DNA from: Macrotrachela quadricornifera
Lineage: Eukaryota > Rotifera > Eurotatoria > Philodinida > Philodinidae
Length of the DNA stretch: 64,000 nt
Direction: 5' to 3'
NCBI GenBank assembly: GCA_022393335.1
Contig: JAJEKB010021880.1
Coordinates: forward strand, 989,776 to 1,053,775
This document shows, piece after piece, positions 12,530 through 23,678 of the stretch. The notes below the pieces were generated by a model that had not been told where the DNA came from, did not search any database, and saw only the letters and a program-made list of their open reading frames with translations. How positions within the stretch are numbered: the first letter of the stretch is position 1; each line of letters starts with the position of its first letter. The position numbers and the translations under genes are program-made.

Positions 12530-12800
12530 CCCAAGAGTACCCGCCTTAGTGTAGCAGTTGAGGACTCAAGGATACCCCCATAGTATAGTAGTTGAACAAT
12601 CAAGGGTACTCACATAGTATAGCCGTTAAAGACCTAGGGGTATCCCCATAGTATAGGACTTGAGGATCCAAAGATACCTCCCTAGTATTGCAGTTGAGAG
12701 CCTAAGAATATCTTCCTAATATAGTACTTGAGGACTCAGTGATGCCCTTCTAGTATATCAGTTGAACACCTAAGGGTATCCCAACAGTATAACACTTGAA
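12530..12800. repeat. Degenerate minisatellite array 1 (about 43-bp unit)
   Basis: At least six diverged units follow the pattern CATAGTATAG, then AGTTGAGGACTCAAGGGTA, then CCC. All run in one direction. The unit is related to array 2 at 14.99-15.35 kb. Confidence 0.7.
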
Positions 12801-13320
12801 TATTTATGAGTTTTATCGAAGATGCATTTTGATTGGTTGAACAAAATGGACCAATCAGAAGTGCGGACAAACACATCGTCAGTTTCGGATTAAGACTCTG
12901 ACTACAGTCAAGAGAATTATCCTATTGAATGCAGCTGAATTAGTATACTTCCGTGCTTTGTGTCTCAAAAAAAGCATAAAAATAAAATCAGCCTTTTAGT
13001 TAATAGTATACATGTCAACTAGTATTTTCCTTTCTTTCTTTTATTGTGAAGTGGATCATGTAGTTAAAAAAAAACAACGAAACAAACCATTGTCAGTATG
13101 TCGTCATCAAACACATTATAAAAGATTCATGTTGAATCAAATCAGTATCGTCTGAAAAAGGAAACAAAAATTTATTTTCCAAAGCTACGCATAAACTGTT
13201 TCCTATATTACAGTATGAATATTCAGTAGTAATAAAATACTTGCTAAGGAATTTTGGTCCCAAATATAAACATGAACACAAAAGTCAAGCAAATCTCTCT
13301 TCTTATCACATTTTAGAACA

Positions 13321-14097
13321 ATGACATCGTCTGTTGTTTATCGACAAAAGCATGCCTTAATTTTTGGTATTAATAAATATCGACGGAATCCATTAAAATA
13401 TTGCATCAATGATGCTGAAGATCTAGGAGAAAAACTTCGAGGAATTGATTTTCAAGTATCACTTGGAATTGATTGCAATCTTTATAGATTCTATAGTAAA
13501 ATAGATGCATTCACTAAAAGAATTCAACAGGATGATTTGATTTTATTCTATTTTGCTGGTCATGGTAAAAAAATCGAAGATGAAGAGTACTTACTACCAG
13601 CAGATTATCATTATGATCATCGAGGAAATGAACAGGACTATACCGTTAAAAATGCTATTAACATCAAATATATAACAGAAAAAATCAATCATCAAAAATG
13701 TCGTGTGGCAATATACTTACTTGATTGCTGCAGAGATGTGATACCAACTCGATCGATGAATTCAAATCAAAAATTATTGTTCAGGAATGGATCATCACAA
13801 ACTCTTATTGTATTTGCTTGTGCTCCCGGTAATGCAGTCGAAGATAAAACGTATAATAATAGAAACGGAAGTTTTATAGAAAACTTATTAAAACACATCA
13901 CAACACCTAATAAAGATATCGAAGAGATAATGAAAGAAGTTGCTAATGATGTGAACAAACAAACAGATCGTTTTCAATTATTACAGCGAACAAGTTTTTT
14001 GTTGGACAAAGTGTTTTTAATACAAAATAAAAAACAAGGTCAGATATTTCCTTTTTTTGATTTGATGAATTTCTTTTTTATTTTCAAAATAGTCTAG
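13321..14097 (+). CDS. Caspase-like (peptidase C14, paracaspase/metacaspase type) protein
   Basis: A 258-aa frame starting at an ATG four bases after a CACATTTTAG acceptor-like sequence, so a 5'-UTR intron is likely. The C14 p20 fold is visible. KHALIFGINKY at 10-20 is the first strand, FYFAGHGKK at 77-84 carries the catalytic His81, and YLLDCCRD at 132-139 carries the catalytic Cys, by comparison with MALT1-type LLDMCR most likely Cys137. VFACAPGNAVED follows, then GSFIENLLKHI of the p10-like part. Family members cleave after basic or acidic residues in cell-death and immune signalling; specificity cannot be read here. There is no prodomain. The C-terminal tail after about residue 238 turns low-complexity (FFDLMNFFFIF), so the true gene may splice or end near VFLIQNK. 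Confidence 0.8.
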   Translation: MTSSVVYRQKHALIFGINKYRRNPLKYCINDAEDLGEKLRGIDFQVSLGIDCNLYRFYSKIDAFTKRIQQDDLILFYFAGHGKKIEDEEYLLPADYHYDHRGNEQDYTVKNAINIKYITEKINHQKCRVAIYLLDCCRDVIPTRSMNSNQKLLFRNGSSQTLIVFACAPGNAVEDKTYNNRNGSFIENLLKHITTPNKDIEEIMKEVANDVNKQTDRFQLLQRTSFLLDKVFLIQNKKQGQIFPFFDLMNFFFIFKIV

Positions 14098-14542
14098 AAT
14101 GCGAGTAAAATGATTACTATAAACAAAGACAATAGTAAACATGATATTTGACTAAAATAATTTTACGCAGGAGCTTTTTAAAAACAGAGGTAAATTTCTA
14201 CGTCTTGTTCCATTACTTTACACTGTTTTTTTGAGCAACAGCAGTCGATCATTCAGATCTAAAACAAATTTTACGTCTTTCGATAATATCAACAGATCTC
14301 ATGATATCTTTATTTTTAAACTAGTTACTTCCGCATTTATCTTTTTAATTATTTCGTCGTCGTCTTCAAATACTATGTTGCTACTGACAATTAAGAGTGA
14401 CTACATAATTAATAGTGTTCTAAATGATAAAAATGAATTAGAGATGACTGTAGCTGCATATGACATTCATAAAAACTAAAACAAATTTCGATTATATTCG
14501 ATATATTCATCTAAGTATTAGATAGGTCTACGATAGTTTCAT

Positions 14543-14960
14543 CTCGTTTAAACGAGCAGTCATCCTATTCCGCGATGTTGAACATTAGGGCATTAGTTCC
14601 GCCTAGGGAACTAATTCCACCGATTCCGAAATTACATGAAGTTTGAGAAGCGGTTCCAGAATCGGTACTAGTTCCATCAATTCTGGAATTGGAAGGAATT
14701 CCGTGTAATTCCGTCTGATTCCGGATCCGGAAATTCAATTCCGGATCCGTTCACTATGATAACTTAGAAGCATACGATAAAGACTAATGCATATATGATT
14801 TCAGAATTAGACGGAATTCCTGGGAATTCCGTCTGATGGCGGAATTGAATTGTATTATGTTAATATCTGTTTCCGGAACCGGATGTAACTAGATCATAGG
14901 CGGAACTGATTCCGCTAATGTTCAACATCACGGAATAGGATGTATTCTCGTTTAAACGAG
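14543..14960. mobile_element. 418-bp inverted-repeat element with palindromic ends
   Basis: Both ends carry CTCGTTTAAACGAG, a 14-bp palindrome present at 14543-14556 and 14947-14960. Inside it, CATCCTATTCCG with GATGTTGAACATTA on the left is matched by its complement on the right (TAATGTTCAACATC, CGGAATAGGATG). The terminal inverted repeats run to about 75 bp. The interior is unusually rich in GGAATTCC and CCGGA motifs. It is non-autonomous and its superfamily is not assignable. The 14-mer may be a target duplication or part of the ends. Confidence 0.72.
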
Positions 14961-14994
14961 CGGATGCTGAGTAACCAGCTCTTTCGAGTGAGCA

Positions 14995-15345
14995 GGTATT
15001 AAGGGGCTATCCTATGAAGGTACCCATAGGTTCCTTGGAGCTACCATATAGGACTATCTATAGATCTCGAATGACAATCATATAGGGATATCTATAGGCT
15101 TTGAAGTCCTATCGTATGAGAGTATCTATAGAACCCCAAGTTCTATCATATAAGGGTATCGATAGGTCCTCAAGGGCTACTAATATACGACATAAGGACC
15201 TATAGATGCCCCTATAATATAGGACATGAGAACTTATAGGTATCCATACAACATAGGACATGAGAACCTAGGGGCACCTTCATAATATAGGTTGTGGGGA
15301 CCTGCAACTACCCTTGTATGGTAGGACTTAAGGACTTAACTCATA
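14995..15345. repeat. Degenerate minisatellite array 2, with an internal orientation switch
   Basis: Diverged ~45-bp units of the type ATATAGGACTTGAGGACC with TATAGGTATCCC. Units before about 15175 read as the complement of those after it, making the array a head-to-head palindrome. The unit resembles array 1 at 12.53-12.80 kb. Confidence 0.65.
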
Positions 15346-15971
15346 AACAAGGAGCTGGTCAGTGGACCCAGCTCACAAGAAAAGAGCTGTTTAGCATAGG
15401 GTTAAGCTCGGCCCTCTCAACTCATTTGAGCTATGAGCTGCCATAGGCTTAGTATTAGATCGATGATCTGTTCGTCGATTTCCCTTCATTTTAAACTAGA
15501 ATGAGACTTTTAGATCCAAGAAGCTATATAAAGACTACAAAAATATCGTCTAATCATTAATTTAGAATCACTGTTTCATAATTATGAAAGAATAGTTGAT
15601 GAAACGATATTCTAGACCTAGTATATAATCAATGGAATTTATTCGTGATTTTCATTCTACTAATTAATCGTTTCACAGATATTCCATTATTTTTCAAGAA
15701 TTTCAAGTCTTTTATACATCATAAGATAAATCTGATTGGTTATATGCTTAACCCCAATGTATGACTTCATTTATCACTTATTCGGAAGCATAAAACAATT
15801 GTTCTAAATCAGTAAAAACTGCTATCAAAGTCTGAAATTTGTCTCTTAAATCTCAGAGTATCAGTTGTGCTTTATTAGATAAAAGTTAATGACAGATATT
15901 TAACAATCAAATGCTCATTTGTCATCATATATTGTTGAAACAAGAAAGTAAATCGATACACACATCATCTA

Positions 15972-16938
15972 ACGGGTGCGGCATAAAGAATGAAGGTTTC
16001 CGTATTTTAACTATGGTTTCTTTTGCTTTTGACCTTTCGGGCTGATTCTTTTACCAAAAGATGCGCCGTTAAATTCTCTACAAAAAGGCCATTAAGCTTG
16101 CTCCTAAAGTGAATTGGTAAAAAGATTTAGAAAAGATTATCTAACACATAAAAAGTATCCAACTTTCAAATCTAAGGAATGTTTGTGTCTCTTTCTTCTA
16201 GAAACTAGTACGTTGATTTTAAAGGTAAAGTGTAGGATAAGATGCAGCGTGAAAAGCTCTACAAGGTGCATATAAAATTATATTTTATATACATAATATT
16301 TGTTTTTAAAACAGACAATATTCTGCCCGACGAATTTTCGATGATCTGAATAAGATCAACTTTTGAGGAGCTACGAATTTAATGTTTCTAATTGACCTTT
16401 CTATCACATAATATAAGTGAATCAAAGAAAATAAACTATACCACAAGATACAGCGTCGAAAGCTCTACAATCTACAACGAGCGGTTTATCTTATTTCTAC
16501 ACCTTCTGTTTTTAAAATAAGTAAAATTCCGTAAGACCAAAAATAAGCTAATCCAAAATTCGTTGGACAAGATTTTGTCTATTTTAAAAATGAAGGTTGT
16601 GTATGTAAAGTATAATTTTATATGCACCTTGTAGAGCTTCTCACACTGCATCTTATCCTAAACTTTGTTCTGAAAAAAATACCTATCACCATAAGAAAAA
16701 GTTATGCGAACAGTAGCACTTCATGAGACATTTACTAGTTTTGAAAGCTGAGTGCTTTTTATGTGTTAGATAATCTTTTCTATATTTTTTTATCAATTCA
16801 CTTTAGGAGCAAGCTTAATGGCCTTTTTGTAGAGAATTTAACGGCGCATCTTTTGATAAAAGAATCAGCCCGAAAGGTCAAAAGCAAAAGAAACCATAGT
16901 CAAAATACGGAGACCTTCATTCTTTATGCCGCACCCGT
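15972..16938. mobile_element. 967-bp foldback MITE with TA duplications (Tc1/mariner-like)
   Basis: The element begins ACGGGTGCGGCATAAAGAAT and ends with the exact complement (ATTCTTTATGCCGCACCCGT). It is bracketed by TA at 15970-15971 and 16939-16940. Inverted pairing continues for about 330 bp per arm, for example CTTGCTCCTAAAGTGAATTG near 16099 against its partner near 16800, and AAGATGCAGCGTGAAAAGC near 16239 against its partner near 16640. No transposase frame exists. TA target sites and these long arms fit a non-autonomous Tc1/mariner-type element. It may sit in the first intron of the following gene. Confidence 0.85.
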
Positions 16939-17045
16939 TATTTGATGTCTAGATGAATTTATTTCATCGTTGATCAATCTAGTCAAATTCTACTGACTTC
17001 ATATCGATTTTATTCAAATTGAAATTTAATTCAATGTATCTTTAG

Positions 17046-20000
17046 TCGAACCTGCAAGACAATTGAAAAATAATTATCAATTTGGACAGCATTACACAAA
17101 CGAGCATTCTAGGCCAACAAGTAGACATGTTCAGCAGAGTAATGATCAATCTATAAATCTCACTCATATGTATCAGGATTCTCCTGAATCATGTCGTTCG
17201 TATCATGACATCCATGCATTATGGTTCAATCCTCAACTGTTGGGATCCCAAAGGGAAAGTGATACAGGTTTTTTGCCACCTATAAGAACTCCAACAACAT
17301 TCGATTCTACTAATCAATTGCCTCCTGATCATTCTGTTCCACTTCAACAAATTGAAGATTCTCCTACATTGACAAGATTTGATATATCATCTACTCAGCG
17401 TTCAATTTCAGTTAATCATCATAGCGAAGTATCCAAAACACCAAGACTCAATCTGTCATTTAATGTAGGTATAACACAATCTAACAAAAACTGTTCGTCA
17501 CACAATTATACATCACTAAAAACACGACATTTTCAACCTTGCAAGAATAAAGAGTTTGTTGATAATAGTAGTACATCTTCAAGTTCAGAAAATGATGAAG
17601 AAAGTGATAATGATAATGACATACTATCAAAGCCTCGAAAAAATTTTCTAAAAAGTGCCCGCAATCAAAAATCGGCTCCTAGTATCCTACAATCAGTACA
17701 GTCTAACTTCCAAAATAATTCAGATCTTATTTCCGAAGAAAATCCGGTGATATCCTCTCAATTTACATCGGTTAACACAATTCATGAAGACAATTATATA
17801 TCAGCAAGTTCAGTTGACACAAAATCATTAAATGTTCGTATTTGCACTTTATTCCGAAAACTTTCTGTCGAAATTCCTATTGAAACTACTATGAAAGATT
17901 TAATCACTATTATTTGGCGAGAAATTCAATTTAATATAGAAGGTTACACAAAAGATTCCCACATTCTACTTCTTTTCAATCATCGACTTCATATATTTCT
18001 CGAAAGTGATCCCACAACGTTAGTAAAAGATTTTATTCTACTCACGCCACCGTCATCTCCATTGTCAAATGATTCAATAGACTTTTATGTTTATGGTTTA
18101 CTACTAGAACAAGCTGCGTCTATGTACAATTTTGATAATGATTATATATCTCTATTTGGCAATTCAGATTCATGGTGTCCATCTTATTTTATCGAATACA
18201 AACAATCGAAACGATCTCAAAGCATCTTTCTCAGTAGTCTATATGCATTACGAATGTATTTTAGACCAGAGAATCGAGAATTAATGGGCAAACAACTAGC
18301 TATGGAAGCACAATTTTTTCTTCAACTAAGAAAATATTTATTTCCACCAGCTATTCTTGCTTTGAAACATGCAATTATTGGTTCAATGTTTTGGTTTGAA
18401 AAATCATTACTTATAGATGGATTGATACAATTACTTATTCATTTACGTGATCCAAACATCGGTTTTGTTGAAGAAATTTTTGATTTTATACCTTTATTAA
18501 TTTGTTGGATTCTCGAAAAATGTGATCTATCTGCAAAAAAAGCAGACTGTTTTCGAGAAATAAAATTAATCAATAACCAAAAACCTCAACCTTCATATTT
18601 TCAAAATCCTGTTACAACGTCAAAAATCAAACGTCAAACATTGCTATTAGAAGAATTCAACAGAATAAATGATTACGATCTTCTACAATATCATGTTGAT
18701 ATCCGATCGTTGACATCATATCTTTCAAGAATAAGCAAAATTTCATATATATGTGATGACTATGTTATATATGATCCCATAAATCAAGATCTTTCTATTT
18801 TGAACTCGCTTACATATTGGACAGATATTCAAATAAAAGAATTATATAAGACTATAGTACGAACACAAGAATATCGTTCATTCAATATAATAACGCGTGG
18901 TGGTGTGACTGCTGACGTTAAAAATCAGCTCGTTCTTTTACATGAAGATCGTACAGTAGCATTAATTTTTTCAAAAAAAAATGTTATCAATTCGGATAGA
19001 AGAATATCACGAGATGTTAATCATTTCTTCCAAATATTTGATCCTTTCAAATGTACAAAGGACAATCAATTTTTTCTTGTGGAATCTGACACATTCCTCG
19101 ATGAGAATGAAGCATTAGAAGATCCTCGTTTGCCTCTTTATCTCCATAACACTCTGAATATTACTAAAGTCAATGTCGATTCTTCATTAAATAATAATAA
19201 TTTTGTTCCAGCAACTCAAGTGACTGTAATTCTTCTTGATCGTAGTCGATCGATGTTTGATTACCGTATAACATCATCTAATAAGAATGAAAATTGTACT
19301 CATATGGATATCTGTCGAATGATGTTAGGCAGATTGAGTGATAATATACTTTCAACAAATGAAGTTCACGCATTTGGTCTTATTGAATTCGCAACAAAAT
19401 ATAAAATAGTTTGTCCAATTACTCAAAGTCGTGAACAATTTGAAAAAGCACTTAGTTTTGATGATTGTCATGGAGAGTGGACATGTATGTACGATGCTAT
19501 TCGTGAAGCAATAAAACGAATAAAAACATTTACTGGTAGTCCATTACGAGCAAGCAAAGATTGTAAAAAACTGATTATATGTCTCTCTGATGGTATCAAT
19601 AATTCTGGCGATACAAAATTTCAAACTTTGCATGATTTAATAAAAGCAAACCAAATTGTAATCGATTTTATTTCATTTATACACGACGAACAACTGAAAA
19701 CGAAGAATGAAGCCACCAAAGCTGAGGAGTTTCGTAAACTATGTATTGGATCTGGTGGTTATATCTATCGAAATCTTAATCTTTTATCAGATATTGAACT
19801 TGCCTCTCTCTTTGAACAAGAAGCTGCTCTGTGGCTTTCGAAACGATCAAAAACATCATGTGGCATCATTGACAAGCCAGTACGTCATATTCCTTCAGCT
19901 TTTCAAGAACAAGCAAATCGACAACTACCATCAGATAACGCCATACAAAATTCATCACGTTCACGTCGTATATTAAACGAGTTACATACGATGTTAAAGT

Positions 20001-20467
20001 ATCCATCAGAAGATATTATTGTTTTTGCTGTTCCCAAAAATATTGCTTTTTGGAAAGTGATCTTGAAAGGACCTGTAAAAACTCCCTATGAAGGAAAATT
20101 TTGGATGTTATTTGTTGAATTTGATTCACATTATCCAAATAGTCCACCAAATGTTCGTTTTATTACACCAATATATCATGTTAATATTAGTGGTGATGGA
20201 AAAATTTGTCATCAAATTCTTGGTCGATGTTGGTGTATGCAAACGAAGATGAGTGTCATTTTCGAAAATATTCTTGATCTTCTTAAGGAGCCAAACTTTG
20301 ATGATGCCATATCGTGTGAAAAAGCTCATTTCTATAAGGAAAATCCGAATGATTATAAAAGAGAAGCAAAACGTCATTCAAACAAGTATGCGAAAAGTGA
20401 TGTTAAAACGTTGAAATATGAATATCGATTGGAAGATGATGACAATCAACTAGACGAATCACTATAA
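17046..20467 (+). CDS. Giant E2-like protein: ubiquitin-like segment, vWA domain and UBC domain
   Basis: An uninterrupted frame of about 1140 codons. There is no in-frame ATG at its left end: TTTAG|TC at 17041-17047 looks like a splice acceptor with an in-frame TAA upstream, so a 5' exon is missing. Residue numbers count from 17063. Residues 1-250 are polar and probably disordered. About 255-345 resemble a ubiquitin-like beta-grasp (LNVRICTLFRKLSVEIPIE). About 360-500 are helical. About 720-935 are a vWA domain with a complete MIDAS: DRSRS at 726-730, the Thr in GEWTCMYDAI, and LSDG. About 970-1125 are an E2 core: HVNISGDGKICHQIL with catalytic Cys1049, then CW and KEPNFDDA. The HPN motif is HVN. 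E2 enzymes pass ubiquitin from E1 to substrate or E3; the vWA part probably recruits partners. The arrangement implies a self-contained ubiquitin-transfer scaffold. Confidence 0.85.
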
Positions 20468-20711
20468 TGGAAGCACTATTGAAAAGTGGATATTTATTTA
20501 CCTATATACTTTTTATTTTATTCATATTCAACGAGAAAAAACTTATCATATTAGTTATACTAAATATTAGTAGCATTTTTTTCTTAAATATATAATATTA
20601 AATGAAACTTTTTCAGCGAATATCCATTGTAAAAAAATGGAATCACTTATATACAGTGTAAAATGCAGTTCAATAATTCAGTGCGAATTCATCCTTTAAA
20701 TTTTGTACTTA

Positions 20712-20989
20712 CGAGAGAACTACTCCAACTGATCTCGAGCTTTTGACTTCATTGAAATTAAGAAAATCTCCGAGCCGTTCGTGCGCATGACTTTCTGTTC
20801 TCAAGATATCATAAAGACTAATTAAAATGAGGAAAAAAGTCCTATTTTTCATGATTTTGTCTTGATGATATCTCGAGAATAGATATCTATGGACACGAAT
20901 GGCTCGGGCATATGTTTTAATTCGCCGAGGCCTACCTATGATCAAAATATGAAGTTAAAAGCGCGGAATCAGTTGAAGTAGTTCTCTCG
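20712..20989. mobile_element. 278-bp Tourist-like MITE (PIF/Harbinger type)
   Basis: The ends CGAGAGAACTACTCCAACTG and CAGTTGAAGTAGTTCTCTCG are inverted copies with one mismatch. Both sides carry TTA (20709-20711 and 20990-20992), the usual PIF/Harbinger target. The interior also pairs partly (CTCAAGATATC near 20800, GATATCTCGAGA near 20870). There is no coding capacity. Confidence 0.82.
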
Positions 20990-21346
20990 TTAGAAGAAAA
21001 ATTTATTTATAAAAAGCCCATGACCTTCTAAATCGAAAAATTCTCTATTAATTGAGTTTTAAATGGAGTTTCAACTGTATTGAAAACAAATGGATCAATA
21101 TCACCTTGTATATTATTCTTGTTTGTCTCTGTGCCTCTTCGACATCGTTTACTAATCTTTCTCATATAAATGTTGATTTTATCATTGGTATTTGTTTATA
21201 AATTTGAAAAAAAAAGTAAATGAAACAAGATTTTTTGATTATATTATAAAAAAAAAATGTGACACGAGGGTCTGAGAATTATAAATCTTGATTATACACA
21301 ATAATTATTATCACTAATAATTCCAATATTATTCTTTAAATTGCAG

Positions 21347-21920
21347 CCATTCCCCTTACTGGGAAAAATGCCACTGATGTATTGACTGCAGAGAAAGTTG
21401 ATAAGGTAATCAATATCTGAATTAAAGCAAAAAATGCATAAACTAGCATAACTTGATCCAACATAGAATGATAGCTAAGAGATAAATGCCAAATCATATA
21501 AAAGGTTATACCTAAAATTGTGTTCCTTCTTTATTTCCTACAATTGGAAAAAATTGATTTGATGCTGAACGAGATGATTTATCTGATTTATTTAAATATA
21601 TCAAAAGTTATTGAATTTCTGAAGTATCAATTTGAAATATTTATAGTTTATATCAAAAAACTAAGAATTCATACGAAGGTATATCAAGTCAAAACTTGAA
21701 TTCCCAGCTAAAATGTTCTTTTTTAAAGGTTATAATCATAGATTAACTAAAATTGTGAATGATGCTGTCATACAAATGTCTAGTGGAATGAAACAACGCT
21801 TATCAAGACCAAAAGTATGACTTACTGAACAACGTACCAAAGAATTATATAATCATTTTACTAATGGTTTAAAAACAGAAAAAGATTTCTTTGATCTTAT
21901 TATTTTTTATAGCCAGTAAA
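21347..21920 (+). pseudogene. Exon-like fragments of an unrecognised, probably decayed gene
   Basis: TTGCAG at 21341-21346 is followed by about 60 bases open in one frame (IPLTGKNATDVLTAEKVDK) and then AAG|GTAATC, a bracketed exon. Further on, around 21729-21915, one frame reads HRLTKIVNDAVIQMSS, SGMKQRLSRPK, a stop, then TEQRTKELYNHF and KTEKDFFDLIIFY. This looks coding in composition but is interrupted by a stop and lacks clear neighbouring exons. I do not recognise the family. Confidence 0.35.
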
Positions 21921-22419
21921 AAATAAGATCAAAGATATGTAGAATAAAATAGCACCAATTAACAGGAACATATATGACTTACTTCATTTGGAAGAGTACC
22001 ACAGTTCCATATTAAACTACTTGTATTTTCTAATTGAATAAAAAACAACAGAGAACGCGCATTATGCTTTATGGAACATAAGTTATAAATATTGTTCAGC
22101 TTGAAAGAAGTATGGAAAGGAGATAATTGAAATTATAATCAATAATGAAATCATAATAGATTGCAATAGGAGGGATATAATTCGCTGAAAATTTATACAA
22201 GTATCGATTAGTAATATTCAAAAAAATAAGTCTCTATTGCACGATTAACCAATATTAAAGTTTCTCTAACTCAACACTCAGCATGAACATGTATAAGGAG
22301 CAATAACAAGTCATAATTGCTCGCCAAATGAGTATAATCATTAGAGTAAACGTATTTTATTTTCTGTCTTATTTCAGTTAATATTATTACTTTTCTGTGC
22401 AATTATTGAAAGTGAATGT

Positions 22420-23678
22420 TTATGATCCGTTTTCATTTCGATTATCTGTATTGATTTTTGCTGCAATTTTGTCAAGAATCGCACCTATTCGAGTATCTAT
22501 AATTGTTGGATTAATATTGAATCGATTCATGACAAAGGCAAAAGAAAGATTTTTTGAAGGTGCTGCAAAACCAATACTACCACCGGCTCCTAGAATCAAA
22601 GAAAGTTCATGTAGAACAGAATTGAGATCTGAGATATTAAACTACCAGGATGACCAAATATCCCCGAACCAAAATGTGGATAAACTTGGTCATACAGCAT
22701 GAAACCTAAACCAAACGAAACTGGTGCTTGTAATGTCAGATTCATTTCATCTGCTCGTGTGTAGGATTTCGTTGCTTGTTTCAAGATTTCTTGTTTTAGT
22801 ATTCGACTACCTTTTTGACCATCTACATCTCCAATCAAGGATGCGTAGAACTTAGCTACCGATCGAGCATTGGTTATTCCGTTAGCGGCAGGGATTTCTG
22901 CTTGATGTGTACGATGCTCATTGTAGAATTCATATATATGCAGCATTGATTCGTTTAGTATTGATTGTACATCTGTGAGATCGATTGGTGACACACGATA
23001 TTCTTGTTTTGATGGTAGACCAATATAGAATTCGATTTGAATGCACTTAGCTATTTCATCTTGAATAAACTGTCCAAGAGTTCTCTTCTTTGGATCGACT
23101 CGTCGAATAAGTTCTCCTGCTAGCCAACCATATGTAAGAGCATGATAGCCTTGAGCTGTTCCAGGAGACCATATAGGTGACTGTTGTTCCAGCCAACGTA
23201 TCGTTGCTGTCCAATTCAGCAGCTGGTCCAATGAAGATGGATGTTCTGGTAAACCAGCACGATGTGACAGAATGTCTGCTACTGTGGTATTCTCTTTGCC
23301 ATTTTGGCCATATTCTGGCCAATATTTTGTCACTAAGCTAGAATAGTCAAGTAAACCTTGTTGAACACAAAGTGCAGCTGCCGCAGCCACTACACCCTTT
23401 GTTGTTGAGAACACCAATTGTAGTGTATCATTATCGTACGATTTTGTGCGCAATTGATCGAACCATCCACCTGATAGATCAACAACTAATTGACCATTAT
23501 GATAAATCGCTATTGAAGCACCTGTATCTATTTCTTGTGCAAAATTTTGTTTGAATAAATCTCGAACAAACTCCCATCCTGTAGCAGTTGTTCCACGAAC
23601 ATTATAATCAACATTATTGAAACAAACTACAGTTGATATCCAGCAAAAAAAACCAATCAAAATAGAATAATACATCAT
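22420..23678 (-). CDS. Class C beta-lactamase-like serine hydrolase (esterase family VIII type), two exons
   Basis: Exon 1 is 23678-22646 and exon 2 is 22589-22420, separated by a 56-nt intron (GTAGTT...TTCTAG). The phase-1 junction completes the motif HPGAGG, giving about 400 aa. The chosen ATG gives a signal peptide or signal anchor (MMYYSILIGFFCWISTVVCF). Catalytic features are STTK at residues 91-94 (nucleophile Ser91, Lys94), Tyr178 in GYHALTYGW, and HPGAGGSIGF replacing the KTG box. DILSHRAGLP is also typical. Such proteins hydrolyse esters or beta-lactams; animal LACTB-like members act as proteases or lipases. The signal sequence suggests secretion or the ER. The family is rich in bacteria and bdelloids, so old horizontal acquisition is possible, but the intron shows it is resident in a eukaryotic genome. 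Reading the genomic frame without splicing gives a false C-terminus. Confidence 0.88.
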
